64,000 nt of DNA from Bacteroidota bacterium (GTDB taxonomy: Bacteria; Bacteroidota; Bacteroidia; NS11-12g; UBA9320): NCBI GenBank assembly GCA_016124755.1, contig WGNA01000018.1, positions 1 through 64,000 of the forward strand, read 5' to 3'. The notes under the pieces were generated by a model. That model did not search any database. It was not told the origin of the DNA and worked only from the letters and a program-made list of their open reading frames with translations. Of this stretch, positions 1-7,420 are shown piece by piece. The translations under genes and the position numbers were made by a program. How positions within the stretch are numbered: position 1 is the stretch's first letter; every line of letters begins with the position of its first letter.

Positions 1-97
1 AAGATTGTAAATTGGTTTGGGGATCGATATACGATCTCTTTTCTTCTCACTTTTTTCTTGATAAAAAAGTAAGCAAAAAATCAAGTCGGAAAGAAAG
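1..97. repeat. Dispersed repeat, copy 1 (inverted relative to 42254..42348)
   Basis: The first 97 bases are nearly the reverse complement of 42254..42348. Both contain AAGATTGTAAATT, a run reading TCTCACTTTTTTC and a block ending TCAAGTCGGAAAGAAAG. The copy may continue left of the window. Sequences of this kind, which translate to FFL-KKV-like peptides, are a common intergenic repeat in Bacteroidota; I do not regard it as coding. Confidence 0.8.
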
Positions 98-805
98 CTG
101 CCCAAGCGCCCTTTATCATTTGTTGAAAATCTGGGGAAAGAAGTGTCAAGCACTTTCCCAATTTTCTACCAAATGACAAATTCCCGCCGGGTCTATCCCG
201 CCTTTCCGACGGCCCACCCACGCGATCCTATTCTTGTTTTAGGATCCGCTTCGCACAATTCATTTTGTTCTTTTAATACGAACCATAAGTTGGTGTAAAT
301 ATGCGGAGAAACATTTAACAATAAATCATCGTCTCTGTATGGCATTTGGGAATCCGATGAAAACAGAATCCATAGCACATAATGTGAGGTGATTCTGTTT
401 GCACAGGAACACAGTATACCTTTTCAGATATCTTTGATTTCGGGTTAAAAATAATGCACAAATACTTCACTTGTTTTGGTCTTGAAAAATAAAATTTTGG
501 ATGTTGAAGCATGCTGTGATACGACAAGATTCTATGGAAACGGATCGGCTTAGGGACAGCAGCGGTAGCTTTGATAACCGGCATGCGTTTGCAGCTGCGG
601 AGGATTGCAGGCGATTGGCAATGAGCCGGCAAACGACTGCAGATGCCGCAGGGTGGTGGAAAACTATTAGCGAATGGCCCGTAAAAAGCCCATTTAAAAC
701 AAAGAAAAAATTCAGATTGTTCCGGCTTCTGATTCTACATTCTCAGATGAATTTGGATATTAAAATTATCGGAAAGTGCTAATATGAAATTCGTAGGTTT
801 GAAAG
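98..805. other. Gene-free leader region before xseA
   Basis: No convincing gene is present. Short open frames on both strands (193..378 and 315..632 minus, 501..782 plus) lack family resemblance and ribosome-binding sites. Around 540-625 one plus frame encodes a hydrophobic peptide (GLGTAAVALITGMRLQL) that looks like the tail of a membrane protein, but it has no start codon and ends quickly, so it may be a gene remnant. Confidence 0.5.
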
Positions 806-2209
806 ATGCCGGAGTTGGTGGAAGAAAAGACGGTTTTTACGCTGAGTGAAGTTTCGAACAGCATTGAGAAAACATTGAAGGCGCGATATGCTTCGGCCTA
901 TTGGATAAAGGCGGAAATGAACAAGTTGAATCATTATTCGCATTCGGGACATTGTTTTCCGGAGTTGGTGGAAAAGGAGGGTGATAAGGTGGTTGCGCAG
1001 ATGCGGTCACACATGTGGCGGAATGAATTTCTGGCGATTAATCATCAGTTTTTAAAGGTGCTTCGTGAGCCGTTGAAAGACGGAATTAAGATTTTGTTTT
1101 TAGCGAAAATTACGTACACGGCAATGTATGGTTTATCGCTGCATATTCTGGATATTGATCCGTCGTACACGCTGGGAGATCTGGAAAGGGAAAAGCAGGA
1201 TTCGATAAGGCGATTGCGGGAAGAGGGAATTTATAATGCGAATAAACAAATTCCGATTCCGCTTTTGCCGCAGCGCATTGCGATAATTTCGGTGGAGACG
1301 AGTAAAGGCTATGCGGATTTTCTACAGGTGATTGATAATAACGACTGGGGTTATTCATTTTTTCACATGTTGTTTCCGTCGCTATTGCAGGGTGATGCGG
1401 CGGTTACTTCGATTGTGAAACAGCTTAACCGGATCCGAAAGGTTTTGCATCATTTTGATGTGGTTGCGATCATTCGCGGCGGCGGCGGAGACATAGGGTT
1501 GTCTTGTTACAATCATTACGATCTGGCAAGGGCGATTGCGACTTTTCCGCTTCCGGTAATAACGGGAATTGGTCATGCCACAAACGAAACGGTGGCGGAA
1601 ATGATTTCCCATACCAATGCGATTACTCCGACGAAAATTGGTCAGGAGTTGTTGCAGAAATTTCATGATTTTTCGGTTCCGGTGAACGATGCGCGGGAGG
1701 AAATTTTGTATCAGGGGCGGCAGATAATTGAAGATGAAAAACTGGCATTCCGGCATTTGGCTGAGCGGTTCCGGACACAAAGCCGATGGAGTGTACAGCA
1801 GGCAGTTTCGGGGATCAGGGAATTGTCGGGAAAGTTATTGGTTCAGACCCGGCTTCATGTTCGGGAAGAACATTCGAAATTGGAATTAAAGAAACAAACG
1901 GTTCGACAGGGCGTGAAATATTTCATTCGATCGCAATTGGAAATTGTAGGTGGAACGAAAACGCATTTAAAAGAAATACTTCCGGGTTTGTTGAATTATG
2001 AAAATCAGGAAGTGGATAAACTCGAACATCATGTGAAACTGATGCATCCAGAAAATGTATTAAAACGCGGTTATAGCATAACCAGATTGCACGGCAAGTC
2101 GGTTCGTTCATCGGATGAGGTTAAGAAAGGGGATGAATTGGAGATTGAGGTTTACAGAGGAAAAATTTGGGCTAAAGCGGTGAAGAATGAAAAAAATGAA
2201 AAGAATTAA
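806..2209 (+). CDS. xseA: Exodeoxyribonuclease VII large subunit
   Basis: Large catalytic subunit of exonuclease VII, which degrades single-stranded DNA from both ends to short oligonucleotides and works with XseB in the cytoplasm. The 467-residue protein starts with the family's N-terminal OB-fold (VFTLSEVSNSIEKTL, then FPELVEKEGDKVVAQMR). The catalytic core contains PLLPQRIAIISVETSKGYADF, the Gly-rich IIRGGGGDIGL and PVITGIGHATNETVAEM. A helical region follows, and the C-terminal motif LKRGYSITR is typical. Length and domain order are normal. The xseB gene lies downstream but is separated by about 585 bp of repeats instead of abutting. A palindromic repeat begins two bases after the stop. 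Confidence 0.97.
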   Translation: MPELVEEKTVFTLSEVSNSIEKTLKARYASAYWIKAEMNKLNHYSHSGHCFPELVEKEGDKVVAQMRSHMWRNEFLAINHQFLKVLREPLKDGIKILFLAKITYTAMYGLSLHILDIDPSYTLGDLEREKQDSIRRLREEGIYNANKQIPIPLLPQRIAIISVETSKGYADFLQVIDNNDWGYSFFHMLFPSLLQGDAAVTSIVKQLNRIRKVLHHFDVVAIIRGGGGDIGLSCYNHYDLARAIATFPLPVITGIGHATNETVAEMISHTNAITPTKIGQELLQKFHDFSVPVNDAREEILYQGRQIIEDEKLAFRHLAERFRTQSRWSVQQAVSGIRELSGKLLVQTRLHVREEHSKLELKKQTVRQGVKYFIRSQLEIVGGTKTHLKEILPGLLNYENQEVDKLEHHVKLMHPENVLKRGYSITRLHGKSVRSSDEVKKGDELEIEVYRGKIWAKAVKNEKNEKN

Positions 2210-2210
2210 G

Positions 2211-2382
2211 AATTACTGACGAATGCCTTAATAAATGAAGTTTAACAACAGGTAATAAGGTTCGGCATTGTCAGCATGAATTGGTGAAATGGTGAATTTG
2301 TAAATTGGGGAATTACTGACGAATGCCTATTGGGAGATGGTGTTAGGTGAAGATGTGGGAAGGCATTGTCAGCATAAAGTGG
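2211..2382. repeat. Palindromic dispersed element, copies R1 (2211..2284) and R2 (2311..2382)
   Basis: Each copy is about 72 bp. The left arm is ACTGACGAATGCC(T), then about 35-45 bp of variable loop, then the right arm (A)GGCATTGTCAGCAT followed by AAATTGG or similar. The arms pair with a single bulged G. R1 starts directly behind the xseA stop codon. Copies in this locus: R1, R2, R3 (2661), R4 and R5 (3001), R6 (3151), R7 and R8 (5361). Confidence 0.85.
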
Positions 2383-2590
2383 AGGACGAAAGCTTTATGG
2401 TGGGAAAGGTGCTTCGCTGTGCTCAGCATGACGATGGTTTTTATGGTAAGATGGGATTCTTCGCGTTGCTCAGAATTGTTATACGGGAACGGGAATAAAT
2501 TCTGGGTGAAGCGAAGAATCCCTGTGAACAAAGAGGAAACGGTCATCCTGAACGAAGTGAAGGAACCCTTTTTTTAATGAAAGGGATTAC
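2345..2590. repeat. About 250-bp direct duplication, copy A
   Basis: This block is repeated at 3185..3432 with high identity. It begins inside R2 (GTGAAGATGTGGGAAGGCATT) and contains GGACGAAAGCTTTATGG, GGGATTCTTCGCG and ATCCTGAACGAAGTGAAG. Within it GGGATTCTTCGC...CAGAATT is inverted as AATTCTG...GCGAAGAATCCC, so the block can fold on itself. The motif resembles a repeat widespread in Bacteroidota intergenic DNA. Apparent open frames in it are not supported as genes. Confidence 0.8.
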
Positions 2591-2660
2591 TGGTGAAAGT
2601 TTTTTAATTAATTAAGGAAAGAAGAAATTGCGGTAAGATGCTGTGAGTATAAATTGGGGA

Positions 2661-2733
2661 AATACTGACGAATGCCCAAGTAGGGTTGGTTTCAAATGAA
2701 GATTCTTTAGGGCATTGTCAGCATAAATTGGGG
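2661..2733. repeat. Palindromic dispersed element, copy R3
   Basis: Left arm ACTGACGAATGCC and right arm GGCATTGTCAGCATAAATTGG. The loop (AGTAGGGTTGGTTTCAAATG) is almost the same as that of R4 downstream of xseB, so R3 and R4 are recent relatives. It ends about 60 bp before the xseB start. Confidence 0.85.
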
Positions 2734-2794
2734 AATGTTGGATTTAGAGGTGTGGTGTAACGCGCCCGAAAACCGAATAAATAATTGAATTGAT

Positions 2795-2998
2795 ATGAAT
2801 AAAAAGAAAGAAATAAATTACACGGAGGCATTTGATGAGCTTCAGCAAATTGTGGAAGAGATTGAGGAAGGAGAGATTTCGGTGGATGAATTGGCGGCAA
2901 AAGTGAAACGCGCTTCGGAGCTGATCAGGATTTGTCGTACGAAACTAACTACCACGGAGGAGGATGTGAATACGATTCTGAAGGAGTTGGAAGAATAG
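2795..2998 (+). CDS. xseB: Exodeoxyribonuclease VII small subunit
   Basis: Small non-catalytic subunit that wraps the C-terminal helices of XseA to form active exonuclease VII. The 67-residue protein has the full family pattern: YTEAFDELQQIVEEIEEGEISVDELAAKVKRASELI, then a second helix with CRTKLTTTEEDVNTILKELEE. It is acidic and helical throughout. It is the expected partner of xseA upstream on the same strand, but with about 585 bp of repeats between them, so co-transcription needs readthrough or a separate promoter. A palindromic repeat starts just after the stop codon. Confidence 0.95.
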   Translation: MNKKKEINYTEAFDELQQIVEEIEEGEISVDELAAKVKRASELIRICRTKLTTTEEDVNTILKELEE

Positions 2999-3000
2999 GG

Positions 3001-3134
3001 GATTACTGACGAATGCCTGAGGAGGGTTGGTTTCAAATGAAGATTTGTGAAGGCATTGTCGGCATACTGACGAAAGCCAAAAATGTAACTGGAATGAAAT
3101 AGAGTATGGACAGGCTTTGTCAGCATAAATGGGG
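3001..3134. repeat. Palindromic dispersed element, copies R4 (3001..3065) and R5 (3065..3134)
   Basis: Two copies back to back behind the xseB stop. R4 has arms ACTGACGAATGCC and GGCATTGTCGGCAT. R5 has ACTGACGAAAGCC and GGCTTTGTCAGCAT. The T-to-A change in the left arm of R5 is matched by A-to-T in its right arm, so base pairing is kept. Confidence 0.85.
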
Positions 3135-3150
3135 AATGCGTGAATATGTG

Positions 3151-3222
3151 AATTGGTGACTAATGCTGAGTAGATTTTGGATTTAGGTGAAGATGTGGGA
3201 AGGCATTGTCAGCATGAATTGG
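3151..3222. repeat. Palindromic dispersed element, degenerate copy R6
   Basis: The left arm has decayed to GGTGACTAATGCT but the right arm AGGCATTGTCAGCAT is intact. The loop resembles that of R2, because R6 and R2 form the left edges of the two 250-bp duplicated blocks. Confidence 0.75.
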
Positions 3223-3432
3223 AGGACGAAAGCTTTATGGTGGGAAAGGTGCTTCGCTGTGCTCAGCATGACGTTGGTTTTTATGGGTAAATTGGGATTC
3301 TTCGCGATGCTCAGAATTGTTAAACAGGATGGGGAATAAATTCTGAGTGAAGCGAAGAATCCCTGTGAAAAAAGGGGAAAGGTTATCCTGAACGAAGTGA
3401 AGTAACTCTTTTTTTTTTAATGAAAGAAATTG
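3185..3432. repeat. About 250-bp direct duplication, copy B
   Basis: Second copy of the block at 2345..2590, with scattered substitutions and small indels. It lies in the 500-bp gap between xseB and the next gene, which holds no other recognisable feature. Confidence 0.8.
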
Positions 3433-3502
3433 CTGAGGAAAATGTTTTGATTTAAAAATAGATGCAACGCCAGTGTTGTCATCGGATAAATTATATGTCT
3501 AT

Positions 3503-3871
3503 TTAGCCCGATTGTCCGCAATGGTTATAAAAGTCATTGCTTGCCAAAAAAGCAATTAATATCAATGTAATGAACTCAATGAAAAGGATAACAGTATATT
3601 CTCGAGATGTTTTTCTTTTTTCGAGTTTCCGTTCAATGAAGTAATTAATCCCAAAGGCTGAAAGTAGAAAAAGAGCGTATGCCGTAAGCAACTGTTTGAG
3701 TACGTTTTTAATAAGGTCCATTACATTATCACAGTCAGGAAAGCGAACGATTATAGCATAGGAGTAGTAAGTTACGGTGAGCATCCATACGAGTCCGATA
3801 AAGTTTATCAGATATTTGTTTATTCTTAGGATTAATTCCATTGTTGGTAGCCTATTCATTGATTGCAACAT
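3503..3871 (-). CDS. Small hypothetical membrane protein
   Basis: A 122-residue protein with three likely transmembrane helices: around residues 18-40 (INFIGLVWMLTVTYYSYAII), 62-82 (LLTAYALFLLSAFGINYFI) and 93-112 (YTVILFIEFITLILIAFLA). A basic loop (ERKLEKRKTSREY) between helices two and three suggests that loop is cytoplasmic. I do not recognise the family. The start could be the second or third methionine (residue 5 or 11). It is transcribed against xseB and the SPFH gene and stands alone. Confidence 0.6.
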   Translation of the reverse strand: MLQSMNRLPTMELILRINKYLINFIGLVWMLTVTYYSYAIIVRFPDCDNVMDLIKNVLKQLLTAYALFLLSAFGINYFIERKLEKRKTSREYTVILFIEFITLILIAFLASNDFYNHCGQSG

Positions 3872-4332
3872 AAGTTAACAGAATTTCTTTAAATATTTTC
3901 ATATGTTATCCAAAAATAACAGATTCATTTTAACCGAATATATAGGTTATGTCCCATAGTTAATGTCGAATTGTGGATTAATACTTTAGGCATAAAGCAA
4001 AAGCTCAACATTTGTATAGATACCCGGGTATTTGTTTTCATGATCGGGTTTTCGAGGTTCAACATTTTTATGGACTTGCGAAACTTTCTGCTTTTACCAC
4101 ACTGTTTTATTTGTTAACCATCCAATACAGAACCACCTACAAACGCTGGAGTGATAGATTCTCTTCCCATTCAAAAATGAATAAAGGCATCTATTACTGT
4201 TACTGTTACCGTTTCAGTTACCATTACCATTCCGTTCATCGACAATTTCCTTGCATCAATGCCAAACGTTTGTGGAGACAAATATTTCGTTTTACGTTTG
4301 ATATCAAAATAATATCAATATAATTGAATTCA
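3872..4332. other. Intergenic region with a short GTTACN hexamer array
   Basis: No gene is seen. At 4193..4231 there is a short run of six-base units (TTACTG, TTACCG, TTACCA), the same family as the longer arrays at 30193, 30738 and 49090. The open frame 4012..4323 has no family resemblance and I treat it as spurious. Confidence 0.6.
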
Positions 4333-5187
4333 ATGAATGCAGAAAAAAACGTATCAGCTATGAACGGGTATTTGTTCCTGCTGATTTTCCTGGGAATGAT
4401 CGGGGGTAGTGTTGCAGGAGTAGTGAGTCGTGAATTCGGCTGGACCATTGTGTGCACTATTCTCGGGATACTTATGTTGCCCGGATTTTTCGTTGTGAAT
4501 CCGAACAGCTCAAAGGTGATGTTGCTATTTGGTAAATACAAAGGCACCATAAAAACGAATGGCTTTTACTGGATTAATCCGTTTTACAGCAAGCAAAAGG
4601 TTTCGTTACGTGCCCGAAACTTTGAGAGTGAAAGACTTAAAGTGAATGACCATCTGGGAAATCCGATTATGATCAGCGCTATTCTGGTGTGGAAGGTTCA
4701 GGATACTTTTAAAGCCATGTTTGAAGTCGACAGCTATGAGAATTTCGTTAAGATTCAAACCGATTCAGCCGTTCGAAAACTTGCTGGTTTATATCCGTAT
4801 GATCAGTTTGAAGATGAGAACGCATCGATTACACTGAGTTCTAATTTTGAAGAAGTGAATAAAAGTCTGGAAGAAGAAATTTCAGAAAGATTGCAGCTTG
4901 CGGGAATTACCGTAATAGAGGCACGAATCGGGTATCTGGCGTATGCTCCGGAGATCGCTCAGGCGATGTTGAAGCGTCAGCAGGCAACTGCAATTGTGGC
5001 GGCCAGAACCAAAATTGTTGAGGGCGCGGTTGGAATGGTTGATAGTGCTTTACAATTGTTATCCGAGAAAAAAATTATCGAACTCGATGAAGAAAAGAAA
5101 GCGGCGATGGTGAGCAATCTGCTTGTAGTTCTTTGTGGCGACAGCGATGTGGATCCGGTGATTAATACCGGCACATTGAATCATTAA
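4333..5187 (+). CDS. SPFH/Band 7 domain membrane protein
   Basis: A member of the stomatin/prohibitin/flotillin superfamily, membrane-anchored scaffold proteins that oligomerise at specialised membrane patches. From the ATG at 4333 (a TTG at 4324 is also possible) it has two N-terminal hydrophobic segments (YLFLLIFLGMIGGSVAGVV and TIVCTILGILMLPGFFVV). The Band 7 domain follows: NSSKVMLLFGKYKGTIKTNG, PIMISAILVWKVQDTFKAMF, LEEEISERLQLAGITVIEARI. A helical tail (APEIAQAMLKRQQATAIVAAR) is typical. It is followed after 23 bp by a small Arc-like gene on the same strand, so the two are probably co-expressed. The membrane process it serves is not evident. Confidence 0.9.
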   Translation: MNAEKNVSAMNGYLFLLIFLGMIGGSVAGVVSREFGWTIVCTILGILMLPGFFVVNPNSSKVMLLFGKYKGTIKTNGFYWINPFYSKQKVSLRARNFESERLKVNDHLGNPIMISAILVWKVQDTFKAMFEVDSYENFVKIQTDSAVRKLAGLYPYDQFEDENASITLSSNFEEVNKSLEEEISERLQLAGITVIEARIGYLAYAPEIAQAMLKRQQATAIVAARTKIVEGAVGMVDSALQLLSEKKIIELDEEKKAAMVSNLLVVLCGDSDVDPVINTGTLNH

Positions 5188-5210
5188 AAATAAAAATGTA
5201 ATAATCTGGA

Positions 5211-5369
5211 ATGGCAGAAAAAAAATCATTCGTATTGCGAATTGATCCGGAGACGATGAAGGCTATTGAGAAGTGGGCTGCCGATGAATTCCGTAGTATC
5301 AACGGTCAGTTGGAATGGATTATTAATAAGAGTCTTAAGGAAGAGGGAAGGCTGAAGAAGAATTACTGA
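5211..5369 (+). CDS. Small Arc-like ribbon-helix-helix protein
   Basis: A 52-residue protein with the Arc/MetJ ribbon-helix-helix layout: beta strand KKSFVLRIDPE, helix A TMKAIEKWAADEF, turn RSIN, helix B GQLEWIINKSLKEEGR. The SINGQLEWII stretch matches the S-x-N motif that starts helix B in Arc relatives. It starts 23 bp after the SPFH gene. Its stop codon TGA lies within the left arm of repeat R7 (ATTACTGAC), so the repeat seems to have supplied or replaced the original 3' end. It is probably a DNA-binding regulator; the target is unknown. No toxin gene is adjacent. Confidence 0.8.
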   Translation: MAEKKSFVLRIDPETMKAIEKWAADEFRSINGQLEWIINKSLKEEGRLKKNY

Positions 5370-5508
5370 CGAAAGCCTTGTTTAATGCAGGGTATGAGAT
5401 TAATTGCGGTAAGGCTTTGTCAGCATAAATTGGGGAATTACTGACGGAAGCTTTTTTTATTCACGGAATTGGATAAAGTGGGGTAAGATATTGTCGTCAT
5501 AAATTGGT
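5361..5508. repeat. Palindromic dispersed element, copies R7 (5361..5435) and R8 (5437..5508)
   Basis: R7 has arms ACTGACGAAAGCC and GGCTTTGTCAGCAT, the compensated variant also seen in R5. R8 is decayed: ACTGACGGAAGCTT against ATATTGTCGTCAT. R7 overlaps the last codons and stop of the Arc-like gene. Confidence 0.85.
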
Positions 5509-5528
5509 GAATCTTTATGATTATACGG

Positions 5529-5553
5529 ACGTCATTATATAGATAAATGACGT
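5529..5553. promoter_or_regulatory. Perfect 8-bp inverted repeat, possible operator
   Basis: ACGTCATT and AATGACGT are separated by nine A/T-rich bases, about 85 bp upstream of the FGE-like lipoprotein start. The symmetry and position fit a dimeric repressor or activator site. No recognised regulator can be assigned to it. Confidence 0.4.
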
Positions 5554-5637
5554 GATGTAATTTTTGAAGCATGGTTAGACCCAAAGACTGAAATTTGCTA
5601 AGCAGAACACCAACGGGTCTTTCAATAATTTCGTTAG

Positions 5638-6555
5638 ATGAGTATGAAGCTGAAAAGTAAAACCAGAGGATTTTTGATCTTCTTGATTCTGTCGTCCTTA
5701 ATTACGTCGTGTCGTGAATACATTATCAACACCTATCAGGTATTTAGTAATTCGGCGATGAAAACACCTCAGGGCTATGTTTCACAAACAGAAGTGTCTG
5801 TACACGAATGGCTGACGTATATGGTGGCAACAACAGTAGAGATGAATGGGCAGAGGACTTCTTTAAAACAGCAGGTGGAGATTATGAAGTCGAAAATGCC
5901 GGATCTTTCTCAAAATAATTATTGTTCCTATGTGTTCTCGTCTTTTTTCAGAACCAGTGATAAAATGTCTGAAATTGTTTGTTATGATGACTGTCTCGAT
6001 TCGTATTGTAAAATTGAAATAGCCAAATCAGCACTGGATTCAATCAACAAAAACAGACTGTTGGATTTGCCGGTAACCGGAGTATCGTGGGAGCAGGTTC
6101 AGCAATTTTTGAAATACAAACAAAAGCTCACGAATGAATGTGATCATAAACGGTTGAAAAGGCAACCAAGTCAATTATATGAATGTTACCTTCCGACTCC
6201 GGCGCAGTTCGATTCTGTTTTAACTGCATTAGACAGTATTAATTCTTTCGGTTGTGAGTTGTTTAATTATAAAAATGCCTTGTGTCCGGATTGTCCCGGA
6301 AGCAAAAAGAAATTAAAATCTATCATGGGTCACAACATTGGAAATGCTGCCGTTTGGGCAGATTCTTATTTTCCGAATGATTTTGGTTTGTATAATTTAA
6401 AAGGAAATGTAGCGGAAATGACTTCTGAAAAAGGCATTGCAAAAGGAGGAAGTTTTATGCATTACGCAACCGAAGCGGATTCCGGCAAGGTACAGACTTA
6501 TTCCACTTCGGAAGTCTGGTTGGGATTTCGGGTTTGGTACCGTTTGAAAAAATAA
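5638..6555 (+). CDS. Lipoprotein with formylglycine-generating-enzyme-like (SUMF1/GldK-type) domain
   Basis: A 305-residue exported lipoprotein. The signal peptide ends in a lipobox (SSLITSC, Cys about residue 25). The rest follows the FGE-sulfatase fold also found in gliding/T9SS lipoproteins GldK and GldJ: QTEVSVHEWLTYM, LPVTGVSWEQVQQFL, PTPAQFDSVL, then the C-terminal core GLYNLKGNVAEMT...KGGSF and WLGFRVWY. The two active-site cysteines of true FGE are not obvious, so a structural or binding role is more likely than sulfatase activation. It is a single gene. Several extra cysteines (CYDDCLDSYC, CPDCPG) suggest disulfides in the cell envelope. Confidence 0.8.
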   Translation: MSMKLKSKTRGFLIFLILSSLITSCREYIINTYQVFSNSAMKTPQGYVSQTEVSVHEWLTYMVATTVEMNGQRTSLKQQVEIMKSKMPDLSQNNYCSYVFSSFFRTSDKMSEIVCYDDCLDSYCKIEIAKSALDSINKNRLLDLPVTGVSWEQVQQFLKYKQKLTNECDHKRLKRQPSQLYECYLPTPAQFDSVLTALDSINSFGCELFNYKNALCPDCPGSKKKLKSIMGHNIGNAAVWADSYFPNDFGLYNLKGNVAEMTSEKGIAKGGSFMHYATEADSGKVQTYSTSEVWLGFRVWYRLKK

Positions 6556-6582
6556 AAATTTCCGAATTATCTTCGACCCGCT

Positions 6583-6951
6583 ATGACAGAAAAAGCCGCC
6601 AAAGTTCAAACAGTTGATGAATACGTCGCCGGATTGCCGGAAGAGGTAAGACCGGTTGTTCAGGAAATCCGGAAGACCATTTTAGCGGCGGCTCCCGGTG
6701 CAAAGGAGGTAATCAGTTACGGAATGCCTGCTTACAAATTGAAGCGTGTGTTGGTATATTTTGCCGCGTGGAAAAATCATATTGGCTTTTATGCATTGCC
6801 ATCCGGAGTAGAAGCTTTTAAATCGAGAGTCGAAAAATACGCAACGTCAAAAGGGACTATTCAATTTCCATTGGAGGAAGAGATGCCACTTGCACTGATT
6901 GCCGAAATGGTTGCTTTTCGGGTGCAGGAAGAACTACAGAGAGGGAAATAA
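6583..6951 (+). CDS. DUF1801 family protein (YdhG-like)
   Basis: A 122-residue cytoplasmic protein of the DUF1801 family, a small alpha/beta fold with relatives sometimes called iron-chaperone-like. Diagnostic stretches are TVDEYVAGLPEEVRPVVQEIRKTI, VISYGMPAYKL, FAAWKNHIGFYALP and a C-terminal helix IAEMVAFRVQEEL. It has no signal peptide. It starts 28 bp after the preceding lipoprotein gene, but the functions look unrelated. The biochemical role of the family is not established. Confidence 0.85.
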   Translation: MTEKAAKVQTVDEYVAGLPEEVRPVVQEIRKTILAAAPGAKEVISYGMPAYKLKRVLVYFAAWKNHIGFYALPSGVEAFKSRVEKYATSKGTIQFPLEEEMPLALIAEMVAFRVQEELQRGK

Positions 6952-6955
6952 AACG

Positions 6956-7318
6956 TTATTTTTCATATCCAATTGATCGAAGAAAATTCTCCATAGTAAC
7001 ACCCTGGCAAGGATTTCCAATGTAGATTTTGTCATCGTAATGAGCGGCAACGGTTGCAACAGTTAATACTAATATTCCGACAAATAGTACGGAGCCGAGT
7101 ATGGGTTTAATGTGCGAAGGTTTTGCAAGAGAACCGAATGTCCATTTGAACAAGCCCGGATGAAATAGTATTAATCCAATAATAAAAGTGGTGATATAAA
7201 ATGGAAAAGCAAATTTATAAACGCAAGCGGAAAATGTTTGGTTAGAAATCAGAAATGAAATTACCCAGATTACGAATGTAATAAGACTTATTTCCAAAAT
7301 GTGTTCTTTGGATTTCAT
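6956..7318 (-). CDS. Hypothetical three-helix membrane protein
   Basis: A 120-residue protein with three predicted membrane segments: LITFVIWVISFLISNQTF, FPFYITTFIIGLILF and ILGSVLFVGILVLTVATVAAH. A short C-terminal tail follows (YIGNPCQGVTMENFLRSIGYEK). I do not recognise the family. It converges on the DUF1801 gene with four bases between the ends. Confidence 0.6.
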   Translation of the reverse strand: MKSKEHILEISLITFVIWVISFLISNQTFSACVYKFAFPFYITTFIIGLILFHPGLFKWTFGSLAKPSHIKPILGSVLFVGILVLTVATVAAHYDDKIYIGNPCQGVTMENFLRSIGYEK

Positions 7319-7420
7319 TCTTCTGCGAAGCTGATTTTTTGTATGCTTAAAGTAGTATAAGGGACATTTTTTTATGGGAGCTGGCAGAAATATTATTCAT
7401 AATCATTTTCTGTCATACGA

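Noticed and set aside
501-782. 93-residue open frame upstream of xseA
   Set aside because: No family resemblance, poor composition and no ribosome-binding site; other frames in the same stretch look equally coding-like.
4012-4323. 103-residue open frame before the SPFH gene
   Set aside because: It runs through a hexamer repeat (YYCYCYRF) and shows no protein-like pattern.
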